Source: an uncultured Bacillota bacterium (GTDB lineage Bacteria; Bacillota_I; Bacilli_A; RFN20; CAG-826). Taken from it: a stretch of 64,000 bases of DNA. Below, in pieces: positions 8,702 through 16,747 of the stretch. The stretch lies in the NCBI GenBank assembly GCA_949289845.1, contig CASEPN010000001.1, forward strand, positions 244,887-308,886, read 5' to 3'. Under the pieces are notes generated by a model. That model ran no database searches and was not told the origin of the DNA. It saw only the letters and a list, made by a program, of their open reading frames with translations. Made by a program: the position numbers and the translations under genes. How positions within the stretch are numbered: position 1 is the stretch's first letter; the number at the start of each line of letters is the position of its first letter.

Positions 8702-9595
8702 ATGGCTGGGGAGCTGAAGGTCCTGAAGATCCTCCTGGAGGAAGGAAGCCTCTCCGGGATCGCGAAGGTGAGGATGGCCAACTGGAGCGGCGAGCTCCTT
8801 TCCTCGCCCCGCGAGAAGTCGGAGGAGCTTCTGGAAGAGGAGGATATACACCGCTACGGGGTGTACCTCCTCCTTTCGGACGAGAAGGCCTACGTCGGGC
8901 AGTCCCGCGACCTCGCGAGGAGGCTCGGGGAGCATCTCCTCGGGAAGGACTGGTGGGACCGGGCGATCGTCCTGACGAGGATCGAGGGCGAGGCCTTCGA
9001 CCGGAGCGACATCGACTACCTTGAAAGCGTCCTCATCGAGAAGGCCGAGGAGGCGGGGACCCTCGACATCGACAACCATAACCGCGGGAACCCCCGGAAG
9101 GTGGACGAGTTCAAGAAGGCGGAGCTCGACAGCTTCCTCGGGAACGCCTTGTTCATCATGAGCCTCCTGGGAGTGAGCGTCCTTGAGAAGGGGTCGAGGA
9201 AGGGAAGGCCCCTCATCGAGGCCCCGGGGCATCCCGACGAGGAAGGGCTGAGGAGGAGAAGGAAGGGGGACGCGGTGAAGTTCCTCAAGGCCAGGGGAGT
9301 CCCCGTGGACGGGAGGAAGGCGAACTACGCGGTCCTTTCCCAAGACGGGAAGACCTTCTGGATGAACCCCAGGATTGAGCGTCTCGAAGACGACTGGTGG
9401 CTCCTCCTGAACGACATGGAGGAGAAGAAGGTGCATGTCCTCTTCGTCCCTAAGGGAAGTCTGAGGAAGGAACAATTCCTCATTCGTCCGGACAAGCCCT
9501 ACTACCTCGACATCCACATCGAGAAGGGGACGTACCTGGAGAGGAAGTCCGGTGCGGGTCTTTCCCCGTATTTCTTCAGAGACGTCGATTATTGA
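8702..9595 (+). CDS. GIY-YIG domain protein (predicted nuclease)
   Basis: 297 residues. Residues about 50-110 form a GIY-YIG domain: HRYGVYLLLSD, then KAYVGQSRDLARRLGEHL, with a conserved Arg and a downstream Glu in DYLESVLIEKA. The rest contains a DUF4357-like segment (KGDAVKFLKARGVPVDGRKANYAVLSQDGKTFWMNP), the usual companion of this GIY-YIG subfamily in bacteria. The final ~70 residues (LLLNDMEEKKVHVLFVPKGSL) are unassigned. Family members are standalone predicted endonucleases of unknown target. The start is set by the leaderless-type promoter. It sits between two decayed genes and just upstream of the defence island, which may hint at a defence role (inference). Confidence 0.75.
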   Translation: MAGELKVLKILLEEGSLSGIAKVRMANWSGELLSSPREKSEELLEEEDIHRYGVYLLLSDEKAYVGQSRDLARRLGEHLLGKDWWDRAIVLTRIEGEAFDRSDIDYLESVLIEKAEEAGTLDIDNHNRGNPRKVDEFKKAELDSFLGNALFIMSLLGVSVLEKGSRKGRPLIEAPGHPDEEGLRRRRKGDAVKFLKARGVPVDGRKANYAVLSQDGKTFWMNPRIERLEDDWWLLLNDMEEKKVHVLFVPKGSLRKEQFLIRPDKPYYLDIHIEKGTYLERKSGAGLSPYFFRDVDY

Positions 9596-9639
9596 GAGAT
9601 TCCTGATCCACCCGGCGCGTTCTTTTGAGGTGCTAGGAA

Positions 9640-10266
9640 TGGCGCCGGAAAGACGGGGTCGACGTCCAGGCGAAGGGCTTCCTCCTGAAGGAGAACTGCA
9701 GGGACTGCATCGCCCTGAAAAAATGGTCCAACGAGAACGGGGTTCCCATGATCGCGGACATTTCCCTCATCCCGACGATCGAGGGGGACAGGAAGACGTT
9801 CTTCCACATGGTCGGGGAGGAGGAGCTCAATCGCCTCTTCGTCGATCCGGATTCCCCTTTCTACCTCGGGAAGGAGTACCGCCCGACGGACCTCGGGGCG
9901 GAGAAGGATTCCTCCCCCTGCTTCGGGGGTTTTTGAGCGGAGTATCTATCTCCCCGACCCTTGAGGTCACCCCCTGCGTCTCCCTCCCCCCTTTCCTTGG
10001 GGAACCTCGGGAAGGAGAGCCTCTCCTCCTTCTGGGAGAAGGGAATCCGGAAGGAAGAAGGAAGCAAGCTCGGGGAGTGGCAGTCCGTGACGATCGGGGA
10101 TCTGCCGGATTGCTATAGGCATGATTACTGCAGGTGGTGCCGCTACTGCTCGGGGATGGGGTATCTGGAGAACGGCTACCTCCGGAAGTCCGATGTCCAG
10201 TGCATGCAGGCGAAGGCCAGGATGAGGGTGTACAAGAAGATTCATGAAGACTATCCTGACGAGTAG
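9640..10266 (+). pseudogene. decayed radical-SAM/SPASM peptide-maturase fragment
   Basis: Two frames together encode the C-terminal half of a radical SAM protein with a SPASM domain. The first (9640-9936) contains CRDCIALKKWSNENGVPMIAD. The second, ending at 10266, reads NLGKESLSSFWEKG, then DLPDCYRHDYCRWCRYCSGM, the Cys-rich auxiliary iron-sulfur cluster region. The N-terminal CxxxCxxC radical SAM core is absent and at least one frameshift lies near 9930-9960 beside a GGGGGTTTTT run. Such proteins modify small peptides (sactipeptide or related); no precursor peptide gene is seen. It is a relic at the edge of the defence island. Confidence 0.65.
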
Positions 10267-10473
10267 TGGGAGATTGAATTACTCACTCATTTCTCCTCGG
10301 CATTGTTCCCTGCCAGTGAACCGAAATTGTCCATAGGGGGGTTCTTCTCAGTTTTTCTTTGCGAGCAAATTCTGCATGGCCAAGATTTCGCCCTTTCTTC
10401 GAAGGGCGGGTGCCGCCCCATTGTTGAAGATAAGAACTTGATTTTTCCATAAAGAAAGCCGCGTAATGGCCGT

Positions 10474-10502
10474 TTGACGACGATAGAACACGACGATATA
10501 AA
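10474..10502 (+). promoter_or_regulatory. strong leaderless-type promoter for the HTH-Dcm gene
   Basis: TTGACG (10474-10479), 17-nt spacer, TATAAA (10497-10502), then 6 nt to the GTG start at 10509. The 240 bp upstream (10267-10473) hold no gene that I can see. Confidence 0.7.
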
Positions 10503-10508
10503 AACACC

Positions 10509-10721
10509 GTGGGAATCAGTTACGGCAAGCTCCGCGCCCTTTTAGAAAAGAGCGGAATTTCTCTTGATGAACTGGCAGAACAATACAATTTTAGTGACGC
10601 CGTTTTGAATGGACTTAAACAAGATCGGCAGGTCGCGCCTTCCAATTTACTGTTTCTTTCTAGTGCTCTTGGGGTAAAACCAGGGGCTTTATACGATTTC
10701 ACCCCCCCCCTGTTTGCCTAG
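10509..10721 (+). CDS. XRE-type helix-turn-helix segment, probably the N-terminus of the Dcm methylase
   Basis: 70 residues starting at GTG. The core is a Cro/C1-type HTH (LRALLEKSGISLDELAEQYNF-S-AVLNGLKQ followed by PSNLLFLSSALGVKP). The frame runs into a run of nine C residues (10702-10710) and stops at TAG 10719. Loss of a single C would fuse it in frame to the methylase that follows, matching the known architecture of cytosine methylases with an N-terminal HTH that autoregulates transcription (as in M.EcoRII or M.SsoII). As sequenced it would be a free-standing regulator of its own promoter. Both readings are possible. Confidence 0.65.
   Translation: MGISYGKLRALLEKSGISLDELAEQYNFSDAVLNGLKQDRQVAPSNLLFLSSALGVKPGALYDFTPPLFA
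10702..10710 (+). repeat. poly-C tract (C9) at the HTH-methylase junction
   Basis: Nine consecutive C residues exactly where the HTH frame must shift by one base to enter the methylase frame. Eight C would give a fusion. Homopolymers like this are both phase-variation substrates and common sequencing-error sites. Confidence 0.6.
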
Positions 10722-11763
10722 ATGGCCCTATCGGAAGCGCCTCGGTGAAAGGCCTCGTGCGATTTCTTTGTTTTCCGGGTGTGGCGGTCTTGATCTCGGG
10801 TTTCAAGAGGCCGGATGCGAGATTGTTTATGCAAATGATTTTGATACGACGGCTCAAAGGGTTTACAGGGCAAACTTAGGCGAGATCGATCCAAGGGATA
10901 TCCGGACAGTTCCTGATCGGGATATACCGGATGGCGACATTCTTCTGGCAGGCTTTCCTTGTCAGCCCTTTTTCTAACGCCGGCAACCGGAAGGGTATCT
11001 ATGACTCTAGGGGCAGGCTCTATCTAGAGTGTTTGAGGGTCATCAAGGCAAAGCGTCCAAAAGCTATTTTGTTCGAGAATGTCAAAGGGCTTCTGTCGTC
11101 AAAGCATGAGTCGGGGAGAAGCCTCATAGAAGTCATCGCTTCTGATTTATCCTCGCTTGGATACGAAACGAACTATAAGGTAGTTAACGCTTCAGATTAC
11201 GGCGTTCCCAAAAACGCGAGAGGTTAATTCTGGTCGGTATTGATCAGAGGGTTGGGAAGACGTTCGTTTTTCCTAAAGAAGAAAAGAATCAGTCCAATCT
11301 TACTCTTCGCCATGTGTTGGATTTGTCGCCTGATGTCCCGAACCAGGTTGATTGGCCTCTTTCACCGCAGCAACTGCTGATGGTCGCCTATATTCCAGAA
11401 GGTGGTTCGTGGAAAGACGTTCCATACGAAGTCCTACCATCGCGGTTTAAAAGGATTCGGGATCGAATGGCCCAATACCATTCCCCAAAGTTCTACCGTC
11501 GATTTGGGCTTAACGAGATTGTTGGAACAATGACAGCTTCGGCCCAGCCCGAGAATTGCGGAATTATTCACCCGCTGGAAAACAGGCGGCTTAACGTTAG
11601 GGAAGTTGCGAGGATTCAAACGTTCCCCGATGACTTTGTTCTTTTCACCGACACATTGGCAGATGTGGTCGGCATGTACAAGGTGCTGGGGAATGCAGTT
11701 CCGGTAAAACTTGGATTGAAAATGGGCGAGGCAATCTTGGCCCAAGTTTTTGGGGTGGATTGA
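10714..11763 (+). pseudogene. C5 cytosine DNA methyltransferase with two frameshifts
   Basis: Motifs of an m5C methylase in order: SLFSGCGGLDLGF (motif I), GFPCQPF (motif IV, catalytic Cys), ENVKGLL (VI), a QNRERL-like block around 11215 (VIII), and VLGNAVPVKL (X). The frame is lost after FPCQPF at a run of five T (about 10970-10974); four T would restore SNAGNRKGI. It is regained near 11210-11225, where one base is missing in the motif VIII region. The first and last parts are in the same frame, so the two errors compensate. Downstream genes in the operon are intact, including a nuclease, so either these are sequence errors or protection comes from elsewhere. GC content here is near 48%, well below the window average, indicating transfer. 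Confidence 0.75.
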
Positions 11764-11764
11764 A

Positions 11765-13225
11765 ATGATTTGCCCAGAAAAATACTACCTGTGCGGGCTC
11801 ATGGCCGCCTGTGGCGAACTATATCAGGGTCGTGGGGAGGCAAAACTTTCTTTTGACTTTGGCGATTGGGGCGATATCGAGAAATCGCCTGGCAATGCCG
11901 TGAGTTTAACAAGGGACTTCATCTCAACTCTTGGACCAAAATTTCTTGAATTCTACAAACTAAACCTTGATGTCCAGGAATCCTCTAGTAACTGGTACGC
12001 GAAATTGAGCGGAGATCTTTCGGTTCTAGCGACCGATTTGCAGACTCTTGGTTTTTCGTGTAATGGGAAGTTATTCAGCAGCCTGACGGATCGAAATTCC
12101 CTGCTTTCCGCCTTTCTTGGACTTAATTCCATGGCTAGGCCTGGTTTAATCAAGGAATTCCTCTCCGGGATTATCGATGGCAGAGGGAGCGCTAACCGAA
12201 ACCATCGGAAATTTAATGCGAAGGCCCAGATGGTTGCCATTCAGTTCCCCGCTAATGTTTCTTGGGAATTCATGTTCGCCCTTTGCCAGTTGTTTAGGGA
12301 AATTGGCATTATGGTGGATCAGCTATGTTGGAACCACCCGAACTATTGGAGCGGCACAGACGCTTACTATCCGAACTGGTCCAAGGGCATTAAGCTTCGG
12401 ATCGTTCTCGGCGATGTGTTGAACAATAGTTTGTTTCGATTTGGGTCGAAAGGCCAGTCTTTCGAGACGAATGCCATAGAAGAATCGGCCAGTTCCTCTG
12501 CGTCTCCATGCGAAGCCAAGACACTTAGCTCAAAGGAAGTCGATTTTAAGGCTGTTAGTGCGTTCGAGAGTGATCCCAGAATTCCCGAAAATCTACGTGG
12601 GTATCATTTTATGTGTGGCCGGCATATTTGCGCTGCGCTTGGGTGCCCGAGGGTTTCAGAGGAAGCTCTACAGACCTTGTTCACGAAGGCGTCTGAGCTA
12701 ATTTGCCCTTACTCTGTTAAGACAATCGGGACAATCGATGAATTGCAGGGAATGCTCTTCCGGGAGGGAGAGATTCACAGTGACGATTTCCAAAAACGGA
12801 CCATTGCGCTTAGCCGTCTGCTTCTTGCGAATAGGGACGATTCCCTTCGCCCGGTTTTTAACGAGTTCGAATTTTCGACCTTGTCTGGATATCCAGTCTC
12901 CAAACTTTTGGATGCGATTGCCAGTTTGCTTCAAAAATCTGACGATCCATCGAAAAAATCCAATCGGGTTAAAGGCAACTGCATGGAGTATTTGAACTCC
13001 TCCCTCCATCATCACGGAGAGATCTTGATTGAGGCGCTCGTTCCGCGCGTTCCCGTGCCGTTATTCGTTTCGGTGGGGGGTTATGCTGGCCTCATCGGGC
13101 CACGCGTACCCTCCTTGGTCAAGGGACTGATCTCTTTTCCCGATTCCTCAAATAAGTACCTTATGAAAGTTAGGAAACCTACGCGGCAGGAACTATTGGC
13201 TTATGCGTGGTATCAGCAGGGCTGA
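11765..13225 (+). CDS. LAGLIDADG-like DNA-binding protein lacking catalytic acids
   Basis: 486 residues from the ATG 2 nt after the methylase stop. Two helices resemble LAGLIDADG homing-endonuclease motifs: YYLCGLMAACGEL (residues 7-19) and FLSGIIDGRGSA (132-143). The second is followed by NAKAQMVAIQFPA and FMFALCQLFREIGI, which fits the beta-strand and helix order of that fold. The catalytic acid of each motif (DADG) is replaced by Cys16 and Arg140, so cleavage by this fold is unlikely. The C-terminal half (from about 260) has no recognised domain. It overlaps the next gene (a PD-(D/E)XK nuclease) by 23 nt, so it may be the sequence-recognition subunit of a two-part restriction enzyme. Family assignment is from motif inspection only. 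Confidence 0.55.
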   Translation: MICPEKYYLCGLMAACGELYQGRGEAKLSFDFGDWGDIEKSPGNAVSLTRDFISTLGPKFLEFYKLNLDVQESSSNWYAKLSGDLSVLATDLQTLGFSCNGKLFSSLTDRNSLLSAFLGLNSMARPGLIKEFLSGIIDGRGSANRNHRKFNAKAQMVAIQFPANVSWEFMFALCQLFREIGIMVDQLCWNHPNYWSGTDAYYPNWSKGIKLRIVLGDVLNNSLFRFGSKGQSFETNAIEESASSSASPCEAKTLSSKEVDFKAVSAFESDPRIPENLRGYHFMCGRHICAALGCPRVSEEALQTLFTKASELICPYSVKTIGTIDELQGMLFREGEIHSDDFQKRTIALSRLLLANRDDSLRPVFNEFEFSTLSGYPVSKLLDAIASLLQKSDDPSKKSNRVKGNCMEYLNSSLHHHGEILIEALVPRVPVPLFVSVGGYAGLIGPRVPSLVKGLISFPDSSNKYLMKVRKPTRQELLAYAWYQQG

Positions 13226-13868
13226 GCGAGACTACTACAAAGACATTGCGCACGGGCTCGATAGTTATCTGAGGATATGCCTTTGCGAGCATCTCGAGGG
13301 GCCGGAATCGATAAAGTCTTTCGACAATACAATGCTTGGGTGCGCTACATTGAACGACGGCCTTCGCAAAGCGGCAGATAGTTTTCCAGGATGTCGCGAT
13401 TACCTTCAAAAGATGTCGGACTCTCTTCCCGGAAAGTTGAGGACGGACATCTTCACTGTGATTGAGTACCAGGGAAGGCCAGTCGTCATAATTACTGAAG
13501 TCAAAAAGGGACCTGTCGGCCTCATGGAGTTCTCGCAACTCATTGGCTATTGCGTCCTTGCCGAAGTGGAGATTGGTCTTCTGGTGACGGTTGATGGTTC
13601 GGTTTCACCTGATCTCAACGACATCTTAGTGAATGGGCGTTGGCTAACCGGGCTGAGATACCGCGGGGATGCCGGGGTGGAACGCGGCCTTTCGCTTGGT
13701 TGCCTCAGTTTCAAGAGCCTTTCGAAAAGGTTTGAGAGAATAGCGATTGGAGGAGGCTTCCTTTCCGCTGCTCAACTGGCTGAAATGCTGGAGAGGATGC
13801 TTGAAAGCCAGACTTCTTCCAAAGGAGATCGTGAATCTATGGGGCAAGTATCTCCGAGCGAACCGTAA
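13203..13868 (+). CDS. PD-(D/E)XK restriction endonuclease-like protein
   Basis: 221 residues. The PD-(D/E)XK core is visible as D82 in LRTDIFTVIEY followed 17 residues later by E99-V-K101 in IITEVKKG, and then a helix (MEFSQLIGYCVLAEV) that often supports this active site. The start ATG at 13203 overlaps the end of the upstream gene, so they are coupled. The small size suits a cleavage subunit without its own recognition domain. Together with the Dcm methylase and the LAGLIDADG-like protein it forms a plausible type II-like restriction-modification unit. The tail (from about 195) is Ser-rich and variable. Exact restriction family not recognised. Confidence 0.65.
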   Translation: MRGISRAERDYYKDIAHGLDSYLRICLCEHLEGPESIKSFDNTMLGCATLNDGLRKAADSFPGCRDYLQKMSDSLPGKLRTDIFTVIEYQGRPVVIITEVKKGPVGLMEFSQLIGYCVLAEVEIGLLVTVDGSVSPDLNDILVNGRWLTGLRYRGDAGVERGLSLGCLSFKSLSKRFERIAIGGGFLSAAQLAEMLERMLESQTSSKGDRESMGQVSPSEP

Positions 13869-14040
13869 CCCATAGGTATTCTTGGTGCCGTTTCTTCAAC
13901 GTTCAGTTCTCTCGACCGAGGCGGGCTCCTTCCTGATGTGATAGCAAGCAAATCCAACGGACCCTGCCAATTTTCGTTATCTGCTGAAAGTGGTCGCCGC
14001 ACCATCGTTTGCATAAGATCTTGGCCGGCTCCTGCGCCAG
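13869..14040. other. gap between the two defence units
   Basis: About 170 bp with no gene and no clear terminator for the upstream unit. Confidence 0.4.
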
Positions 14041-14069
14041 CTGACGAATCTTTAAAGGCAAAATAGAAT
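14041..14069 (+). promoter_or_regulatory. leaderless-type promoter of the AIPR-Z1 operon
   Basis: CTGACG (14041-14046), 17-nt spacer, TAGAAT (14064-14069), then 7 nt to the ATG at 14077. This favours ATG 14077 over the GTG at 14071 as the start. Confidence 0.65.
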
Positions 14070-14076
14070 CGTGCTC

Positions 14077-16239
14077 ATGGACGAAATCGTTTCGTACTAT
14101 CAGGAGCATCTTTCCGAAAATCTGAAGGATGCCGTTGGAAACGATCCGGCCGAAGCTCTCCAACGTGCCGCTACGTATTTTCTCTATCGTTACCTTGAAG
14201 GCGACGCTGATCGCGACACCGATCTCAGGGAGCTTCTTTCAATCCCTCTTCATCCGATAAGCCCCGGAGTCTACTTTGCCGGGATGGCTCAGAGCCCGAC
14301 GAGCGAGGACGACCACAGCGTAGATTTCGTCTTCGCGGTGGAAGACTTCCGTTTCGACGATGTCCTAGCCAACGCAAGACGTTATGCCGACACCGCCGCG
14401 AAGATTGCCGCCAGCATCGTGCGGGACGACATCGAGAACCCGACCAACAGGCTGAACTCTTTCGCGACAAGGTTCGGGGACTTTGAGCTGGATGACACGG
14501 TCGATCGCTGCAACTTCTATGTGAAGATCATGGTGCCCCGCGAGATCGACCAGGCGGAGATGCGGGCGGTCCGGGACCAGCTGGCCAAACCAATCGTGGA
14601 GAAGGGGCTCACCTTCGAACTGGAATTTATCTACCCTTCCGACGTCCTCGAGGCGATCGACTCGGTAGACAATCCCACGGACTGGGTGCCCAAGGGATCT
14701 CTTCGCCTGTTCGAGGATAAGGGGCCATACCACTTCGGGAACGGCGGCGCCTTCCTGGCGACCGTCTCCGCGAGTTCGCTCAACGAGCTTTACGCCTTAT
14801 ACAGTAAGAAAGGTTTGTTCGCAGCGAACCTCCGCTACTATGTAAAGGACAAGAAAATTGATCCTCATATCCAGGAAACCATCGCTGGAAGGCCGGACGA
14901 GTTCGCCTATCTGAACAATGGCATCATCATCGTCTGCGGCGCCTGCCCTATCCATAACGGTGTGATCGAACTCAAGGATTTCTCCATCGTGAACGGTTGC
15001 CAGACGACTACGCTGATCGGGCAAAGCAATTTCCGCGTTGATTTCCCTGTAGTCGCGAAGATCATTCCGGTCGGCGACGGGGACCGGCTCGACTTCATCG
15101 CCCGAATCGCGGAGGCCAGCAACTCACAGAAACCAATCAAGGCAAGGGACTTGATCGCGAACCGCAAGGAGCTTCGCGAACTGAAGGAACAGTTCCGGCG
15201 AGGAGGGATGTTCCTCCAACTGAAGAGAGGGGACTTCGCGGACAAGAGAGAGTTCCCGGACCCGTGGGCGCGGACCAAGAGCGAGGTCGTCGCCCAGTTG
15301 ATCTTTTCCGCTTTGTACCAGCATCCGGGATACGCGAAGAACGGCACTTCCCGACTGCTCTCCGACAAGGTCCGCTTCTCCATCATCTTCGGCAAGAAAC
15401 TATCCACGGAGTTCTACGCGTCCCTCCTGAAGATCTACTATGCCTACTCCTGCTATGCGCGGAAGGCGAAGCGCGACAGCAAGGCGCAAGGGCGGGTCCG
15501 CGGAAACACTAGGCTGGGCGTCATCTCGACGGGGAACCTCCTCATGGCGGCGGTCATCGGCCTTTATCTGAAGTTCCGGACCGTCGAGCGGATGAAGGAG
15601 GTCGTCCAGAAAAAGTTCATCTTGGAGAACAACCGTGACTTCTTCAAAAGCGACGAATTCCAGAATCTCGTCGGGAAGGCCGACATCGGGGATCACTCGC
15701 TATTGAGCGAAGAGGCGGAAAGACGGTTCGGTGAGGAGGAACCTTCGGTTCTTTACCCCCTTTTTGACGACATCGTGGACAACGTCCTTGCGAAGGCCTA
15801 CGAGAACTACTCGAGCATGGCCTCGAGCGCGAGCTACAGCACCTTCTCGAAGACGGACACGATCTACTACCGGGACGTGGCGGTCTTTGTCTGGAAGTAC
15901 TTCCGGTCGAGGGCAACGCTTCCTGAAAAATATCTAGCTACCGACAGGACGGTCGCGGCGAAACCCGATATGTCCGATCCCATGCTCGATGCCTACCCCG
16001 GGCTGGAGACGGAGCTCAGCCTGCTCGGGCAGGACAGCGCCGAAGGAACAGGAAAGTCCCAGTCCGTCTTGACTCCGTTGCAGATTTTCAACATCGTCCG
16101 GTACATGCCCCACGATCTCGTTGCCCTAAGCATGGAATGCAATCTCGGACAGAAGGCCATCTCCGTCTACGGGAAGCAAATCCTTCGCCTGGTTACCAAG
16201 TACGAATCCCATGGGTCAGGAGGGGACGCCGATGAGTGA
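14077..16239 (+). CDS. AIPR (abortive infection phage resistance) family protein
   Basis: 720 residues. The AIPR core is clear: NLRYYVKDKKIDPHIQETI, then DEFAYLNNGI (about 275-281) and DFSIVNGCQTTTLIG (about 301-315), with KPIKARDLIANR further on. AIPR proteins occur with GHKL/MutL-type ATPases, Z1 proteins and DUF4420 nucleases in antiphage systems of the Mza type (Gao et al. 2020) and in the MutL/MORC-linked restriction-modification systems described by Iyer, Abhiman and Aravind. The biochemical role of AIPR is not settled; it is thought to act as an effector or DNA/RNA-acting factor. First gene of a six-gene operon with overlaps throughout; the last codons overlap the next start. Confidence 0.85.
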   Translation: MDEIVSYYQEHLSENLKDAVGNDPAEALQRAATYFLYRYLEGDADRDTDLRELLSIPLHPISPGVYFAGMAQSPTSEDDHSVDFVFAVEDFRFDDVLANARRYADTAAKIAASIVRDDIENPTNRLNSFATRFGDFELDDTVDRCNFYVKIMVPREIDQAEMRAVRDQLAKPIVEKGLTFELEFIYPSDVLEAIDSVDNPTDWVPKGSLRLFEDKGPYHFGNGGAFLATVSASSLNELYALYSKKGLFAANLRYYVKDKKIDPHIQETIAGRPDEFAYLNNGIIIVCGACPIHNGVIELKDFSIVNGCQTTTLIGQSNFRVDFPVVAKIIPVGDGDRLDFIARIAEASNSQKPIKARDLIANRKELRELKEQFRRGGMFLQLKRGDFADKREFPDPWARTKSEVVAQLIFSALYQHPGYAKNGTSRLLSDKVRFSIIFGKKLSTEFYASLLKIYYAYSCYARKAKRDSKAQGRVRGNTRLGVISTGNLLMAAVIGLYLKFRTVERMKEVVQKKFILENNRDFFKSDEFQNLVGKADIGDHSLLSEEAERRFGEEEPSVLYPLFDDIVDNVLAKAYENYSSMASSASYSTFSKTDTIYYRDVAVFVWKYFRSRATLPEKYLATDRTVAAKPDMSDPMLDAYPGLETELSLLGQDSAEGTGKSQSVLTPLQIFNIVRYMPHDLVALSMECNLGQKAISVYGKQILRLVTKYESHGSGGDADE

Positions 16240-16747
16240 GGTGACCTTCCTTCGCGCCTCGCCGAAAGGGAAGCTGGATGACCTGGCGGCCATCCTGGAC
16301 CGTTCGGGCATCGCCCACGGGCCTTTCCTGACGGATGGCCAAGTCCATCGCGTCGATATCGAATCGGATGGCAAGCCCTTCCGTCTGAACTTCGTCCTTC
16401 GTTCCCTTGGGACAGGGGGATGGAAGGAAAAGCCATGGATCTACCGGATCCAGATCGGGGCACTGAAGGAAGGCGCGCTTCCCATGGCCCGGGACGGCGA
16501 ACTTTCCCTGCTCCTCGGGCTGTTCTATCTGGACGGGGCGCCCGCCCTTGCCGCCTGGAACCCCTTCATGTATGTCTTCCACAAGACGAACCGTTCCTGC
16601 TATCTGAAGGAGGGGGATATCCGTTCCCTTTCCGAGGATCCTTCCGGGGTCTATGTCGGGAAGGAGACGTATCCAGCCCCGATCCTTTGCCGCGGGGACT
16701 CCTTCGGGAAGTTCCTTGCCGAATGTCGGAAGAGGTATTCCCTATGA
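16232..16747 (+). CDS. small protein of the AIPR-Dcm-Z1 operon, function unknown
   Basis: 171 residues from ATG 16232, which has AGGAGG (16218-16223) 8 nt upstream and overlaps the AIPR stop; an in-frame ATG at 16211 lacks such a site. Conserved-looking elements are WIYRIQIGAL, LLLGLFYLDGAPALAAWNPF and RGDSFGKFL. The WNPF-x(8)-SCYLKEGDI pattern and position immediately before a Dcm gene match small methylase-associated proteins that I have seen described only as accessory to restriction systems, possibly a recognition or nuclease-like component. The family name cannot be given with confidence. The stop overlaps the methylase start (ATGA). Confidence 0.65.
   Translation: MSEVTFLRASPKGKLDDLAAILDRSGIAHGPFLTDGQVHRVDIESDGKPFRLNFVLRSLGTGGWKEKPWIYRIQIGALKEGALPMARDGELSLLLGLFYLDGAPALAAWNPFMYVFHKTNRSCYLKEGDIRSLSEDPSGVYVGKETYPAPILCRGDSFGKFLAECRKRYSL

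Noticed and set aside
16420-16743. 108-residue N-terminal extension of the Dcm methylase
   Set aside because: It reads the preceding gene out of frame; motif I begins right after ATG 16744, which overlaps the previous stop.
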